Under the pieces are notes generated by a model. The model saw only the letters and a list, made by a program, of their open reading frames with translations. It searched no databases and was not told where the DNA came from. From positions 1 through 16,127 of the forward strand of contig CADCRB010000278.1 in the NCBI GenBank assembly GCA_902803745.1: a stretch of 16,127 nt of DNA, given 5' to 3'. Positions 13,179 to 16,127 of this stretch are shown here, one piece after another. The translations under genes and the position numbers were made by a program. Position 1 is the first letter of the stretch; each line of letters starts with the position of its first letter. Origin of the DNA: an uncultured Lachnospiraceae bacterium. Lineage in GTDB: Bacteria > Bacillota > Clostridia > Lachnospirales > Lachnospiraceae.

Positions 13179-16127
13179 TTCAGTACTCCTTCCGCCAATA
13201 GCTTTTCAAATTCATCTGTCGGTATGGGCTTTGAATAATAGTAACCCTGTGCGATATCACATCCGGCATCTCTCAGGAATTCAGCCTGTTCTTTGGTCTC
13301 GACACCCTCAGCTATAGTCCGCATGCCAAGCTCCTTTGACATTTTTATGGAGTTCGCAACTATTATCTTCCCTCTCTTTGTATCTATAACTTCATCCAGG
13401 AAGAACCGGTCAATCTTTATCACATCTACCGGAGCATCCTTAAGCATGTTCAAAGATGAATAACCTGAACCGAAATCATCCATTTCGATTGTAAATCCTA
13501 TATCCTTAAGATCCTGCATGATATCATACAGTGCACCGGTATCCTCTGTGAAAAGGGTTTCAGTTATCTCAAGCTCAAGATTTGACGGATCAATGTCATA
13601 TCGCTTAACAAGGGATGAAAGCTCCGCCAGCAGATCGGTATTACCTATATGAAGCCTTGATACATTGACAGAGATCGGAACGGAGATCCCAAGCCCCTTT
13701 AGTCTGGCAAGATATTTTGCAGTCTCATCCCACATAAATTCATCTATGCGCTTGATAAAGCCGTTTGATTCAAAGAGCGGAAGGAAATCTCCAGGCATAC
13801 GTATTCCCTTCAATGGATGGATCCATCTAACCAAAGACTCTGCTCCGCATATCTTATTTGTTTCCAGAGACACCTTGGGCTGAAGGAACATTACAAATTC
13901 ATGTCTCTCCAGCGCTATCTCCATCTCGCTTTCAAGATCAGCCCTCTGATTGTCCTTAAGTCTGATATTGTCATCATAGACATTGAAGTTGGTAAGCGTA
14001 TTGCCTTTTATATTCTTTTTGGCGAGTCTTGCCCTGTCACACATAAGCCTTACGGTTATGTTTCTGTCATCTATCTTATATATACCGTAACTAAGTGTGG
14101 ATCCGCATCTTGTGGCCTCATCCACATGGAAAGAAAGGGTCAGCTTTTCGATGTATTCCAGAAGTTCATGTTCATCATGATACTCATAGAGAATGGAGAA
14201 CATATCTGCCTGATATCTGGAAGCAAGACCGTCCCAGGGCAGAGATCCATGTATAACACGGCCAAGCTCACGAAGGCAGGCATTTCCAGCTTCAACACCG
14301 TATCTGTCATTTATAATACGGAATCTGTCTATATCTACTGAAATGATCGCAAACTTGCTGTCTGGTCTTAAGAGCATGCGCTCTTCCACACTTCGGTAAA
14401 AGCTTTCGCTGTTGAACAGTCCTGTGAGTGAATCATAATCAGCTCTGAATTCAAGCTCCTGCTTGATCTCCATCTCAGTATTGACATCCTGTATACAGCC
14501 TGTGATCCTGGCAAGTGCGTTACCGATTCCCTGAAGAGTCTGTACTGTGATGGTGAACCAGAGCGCAACATTGTATTTATTAATAAGTCTTACCGTGATC
14601 TCATGGGTATCGCTTCCTGATCTGACACGATGAAGGAAATTCTCATACTTTTCTCTGTCTTCGCTGTGAGGAGTCAGACCTTCAAGCAAAGACCATTCTC
14701 CTGAGAGCATGTTTTCCGTCACCTCAAACATATTCTCAAAGGTCGTACTAAGATAATAATCCTTATCTGCGGCGTCATATTCAAAGACATAAATCCCGGT
14801 CAGCTCGTTAACATGCTCGGATCTTTCGAAATTCTTCGCCAGTTCATTTCTCGCCTGGGAATCAGTCTTTATTTCCTTGAAACGACGACTCGTCACATAA
14901 TCCTGAACTATGTCGTGGGAAAGGTCGTTAATATCGCGGGCAACCAGGAAAACTTTACCCTCTTCAAACAGAGCACTGAAAGAATACCAGTGATATGTTC
15001 CGTCCTGATAAAGGAATCGCACCTTATTGTCAACAGATTCCCGGCCTATCCTTGAAGCTTCCCTGAGGCGAGTGGGACTTGAAGCATACATGAAATCTTC
15101 ACTGTCATCAGGATATACCACATGGTTAAGGTAATAATCCCTGAGGGTCTCAAAATCCTCTACTCTTTTTTCAACCATTGACAGGATATTCTCTTCTCTT
15201 ATACGGGTACATATCAGACTGTCAAGGTCAACTTCCCATATGATATCCTGTATCTTCTGCATAGCCGTATTGTAATGCCGGGTGCTTTCTTTCAGGGCGT
15301 CAAGCTGTGCGGCTATATCCTCTTTTGTGTCCGCGATAATATATACCTTTATATTATTGCGCATGCGAAGTCTTGTCGTTCTGGTATGTATTACCCGACG
15401 AAGCCCCGGTGAATAAACATCCGCGTCTATGGATGAGATATCATTTTCAAATTTGCGAAGAGGACAGTCCTTACACTGCTCGCTCTCGCCTTTTATGATC
15501 TTGTAGCAATATCCGAGACTTTCCCCGGGGATCCTCTCGGTCAGCGCATCGTTCTTGTAGATAAGATGCAGTCTCTCATCAACAGCATATGCCCAGGTCT
15601 TTATGGGATCAAGGATGTTTTTTACAAGCTCGATGTCATGAAGGGATACGTTCTTCCCGACAAACTGATCCGCATCCTTTACTTTCTCAGCAAACAGTGC
15701 ATAGGTATTCTTATGCTTGTCTTCTGCAGAGATAAGAGCTATGCAGGCCTTTTCATAAAGCTCTGCTATATTCATGGCGCCATCATGCTTTACAGTAGAA
15801 ATACCTATGGAGACAACTTCTTTAAGATTCTCACTGAATGCTCCCCAGGATATCCTGAGCGAGGAAATAATAGAGGTCGCCCGGTCACATAGGATCATGT
15901 CATCCTTTACTCCGAGAAGATATGCAAATATCACTCCGTCCCCGGCAGACGTGACCACATCCGAAGCCCTCAGGACTCCTTTTACAACACTTAATGCCTC
16001 ATCAAAAGCTTTTTCGGCAAGTTCAGAACCCTTCATTTCCGAAAGCGCCTTATAATCAGTCAGCTTGATAATGAAAAGGTTGGGAATGTCATATATAGGG
16101 AAAAAAAAAAGAAAAACGTTCAGCGAG
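13175..16127 (-). CDS. PAS/GGDEF/EAL signalling protein, probable c-di-GMP phosphodiesterase (5' end outside window)
   Basis: At least 983 residues; the frame stays open to the right edge. The first in-window ATG (16036) is not the true start, because residues before it continue a GGDEF fold (NLFIIKLTDYKALSE just upstream of Met1). Numbered from that Met: a degenerate GGDEF domain to about 115 (AGDGV at 31-35; possible I-site RASD at 23-26); a PAS-like domain about 130-235 with Cys177, Cys188 and Cys191; two more PAS-like segments (about 260-370 and 410-520, the latter ending before a linker helix); a second GGDEF about 535-690 with VDIDRFRIINDRYG (567-580) but RYQADMF (607-613) in place of RYGGDEF; and an EAL domain about 700-945. 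EAL residues look complete: Glu733 (AESLVRW), Asn791, Glu826, Asp853-Asp854, Lys874, Glu910 (AEGVE) and Gln930. It therefore probably hydrolyses c-di-GMP under sensory control. No transmembrane segment is visible in the window. It is coupled to the downstream HD-GYP-like gene. Confidence 0.92.
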   Translation of the reverse strand, partial: SLNVFLFFFPIYDIPNLFIIKLTDYKALSEMKGSELAEKAFDEALSVVKGVLRASDVVTSAGDGVIFAYLLGVKDDMILCDRATSIISSLRISWGAFSENLKEVVSIGISTVKHDGAMNIAELYEKACIALISAEDKHKNTYALFAEKVKDADQFVGKNVSLHDIELVKNILDPIKTWAYAVDERLHLIYKNDALTERIPGESLGYCYKIIKGESEQCKDCPLRKFENDISSIDADVYSPGLRRVIHTRTTRLRMRNNIKVYIIADTKEDIAAQLDALKESTRHYNTAMQKIQDIIWEVDLDSLICTRIREENILSMVEKRVEDFETLRDYYLNHVVYPDDSEDFMYASSPTRLREASRIGRESVDNKVRFLYQDGTYHWYSFSALFEEGKVFLVARDINDLSHDIVQDYVTSRRFKEIKTDSQARNELAKNFERSEHVNELTGIYVFEYDAADKDYYLSTTFENMFEVTENMLSGEWSLLEGLTPHSEDREKYENFLHRVRSGSDTHEITVRLINKYNVALWFTITVQTLQGIGNALARITGCIQDVNTEMEIKQELEFRADYDSLTGLFNSESFYRSVEERMLLRPDSKFAIISVDIDRFRIINDRYGVEAGNACLRELGRVIHGSLPWDGLASRYQADMFSILYEYHDEHELLEYIEKLTLSFHVDEATRCGSTLSYGIYKIDDRNITVRLMCDRARLAKKNIKGNTLTNFNVYDDNIRLKDNQRADLESEMEIALERHEFVMFLQPKVSLETNKICGAESLVRWIHPLKGIRMPGDFLPLFESNGFIKRIDEFMWDETAKYLARLKGLGISVPISVNVSRLHIGNTDLLAELSSLVKRYDIDPSNLELEITETLFTEDTGALYDIMQDLKDIGFTIEMDDFGSGYSSLNMLKDAPVDVIKIDRFFLDEVIDTKRGKIIVANSIKMSKELGMRTIAEGVETKEQAEFLRDAGCDIAQGYYYSKPIPTDEFEKLLAEGVLK

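Noticed and set aside
16034..16036. ATG at 16036 as the start of the GGDEF/EAL gene
   Set aside because: The same frame is open to the window edge and the residues upstream continue the GGDEF fold; no good ribosome-binding site precedes this ATG. The gene is reported as running off the edge.
1..16127. Mobile elements, CRISPR arrays, tRNA/rRNA genes, toxin-antitoxin or defence islands
   Set aside because: No transposase, integrase, direct-repeat array, clover-leaf or defence-gene signature was found; the genes are continuous chromosomal core and signalling genes.

Overview
The window is a block of low-GC Firmicutes chromosome in which every recognisable gene lies on the minus strand. Protein styles and gene order (comM-dprA-topA-codY followed by flgB-flgC-fliE-fliF-fliG-fliH-fliI-fliJ), together with multidomain GGDEF/EAL and HD-GYP-like proteins, point to a motile member of the Clostridia, most likely a Lachnospiraceae (Butyrivibrio/Roseburia-like). 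The family assignment is an inference from style and synteny. I see no mobile element, CRISPR array, tRNA or rRNA, and no gene-free stretch longer than 300 bases; the longest is 220 bases (6291-6510).

In transcription order (right to left): (1) 16127-12078, a two-gene c-di-GMP module. It holds a large PAS/GGDEF/EAL protein, cut by the window edge, whose EAL residues look intact while both GGDEF motifs are degenerate. It is joined by an ATGA overlap to a protein with a DUF3391-like N-terminus and a degenerate HD-GYP domain. (2) 11919-7362, a DNA-handling block: comM (YifB-type AAA+ ATPase), dprA overlapping it by 8 nt, and topA behind a possible weak promoter. (3) 7272-6511, codY, with a TTG start, a strong sigma-A-like promoter and two near-identical 22-bp dyads spaced exactly 42 bp apart, one of them covering the -10 region. 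A 13-bp stem with a GCGA tetraloop and U-run terminates codY. (4) 6290-1, the start of a flagellar basal-body/export operon with its own near-consensus promoter: rod proteins FlgB and FlgC, the FliE adaptor, MS-ring FliF, switch protein FliG, and export-ATPase components FliH, FliI and the beginning of FliJ.

The layout places the nutritional regulator CodY directly upstream of the flagellar operon, as in Bacillus subtilis, but the trmFO-xerC-hslV-hslU genes that sit between topA and codY in Bacillus are absent here. No wholly new system is evident. The most interesting signals are the paired operator-like dyads at the codY promoter, the repeat-rich codY/flgB intergenic region, the CodY effector domain that appears to lack the Bacillus branched-chain amino-acid pocket loop, and the coupled active-looking EAL / dead-looking HD-GYP pair.
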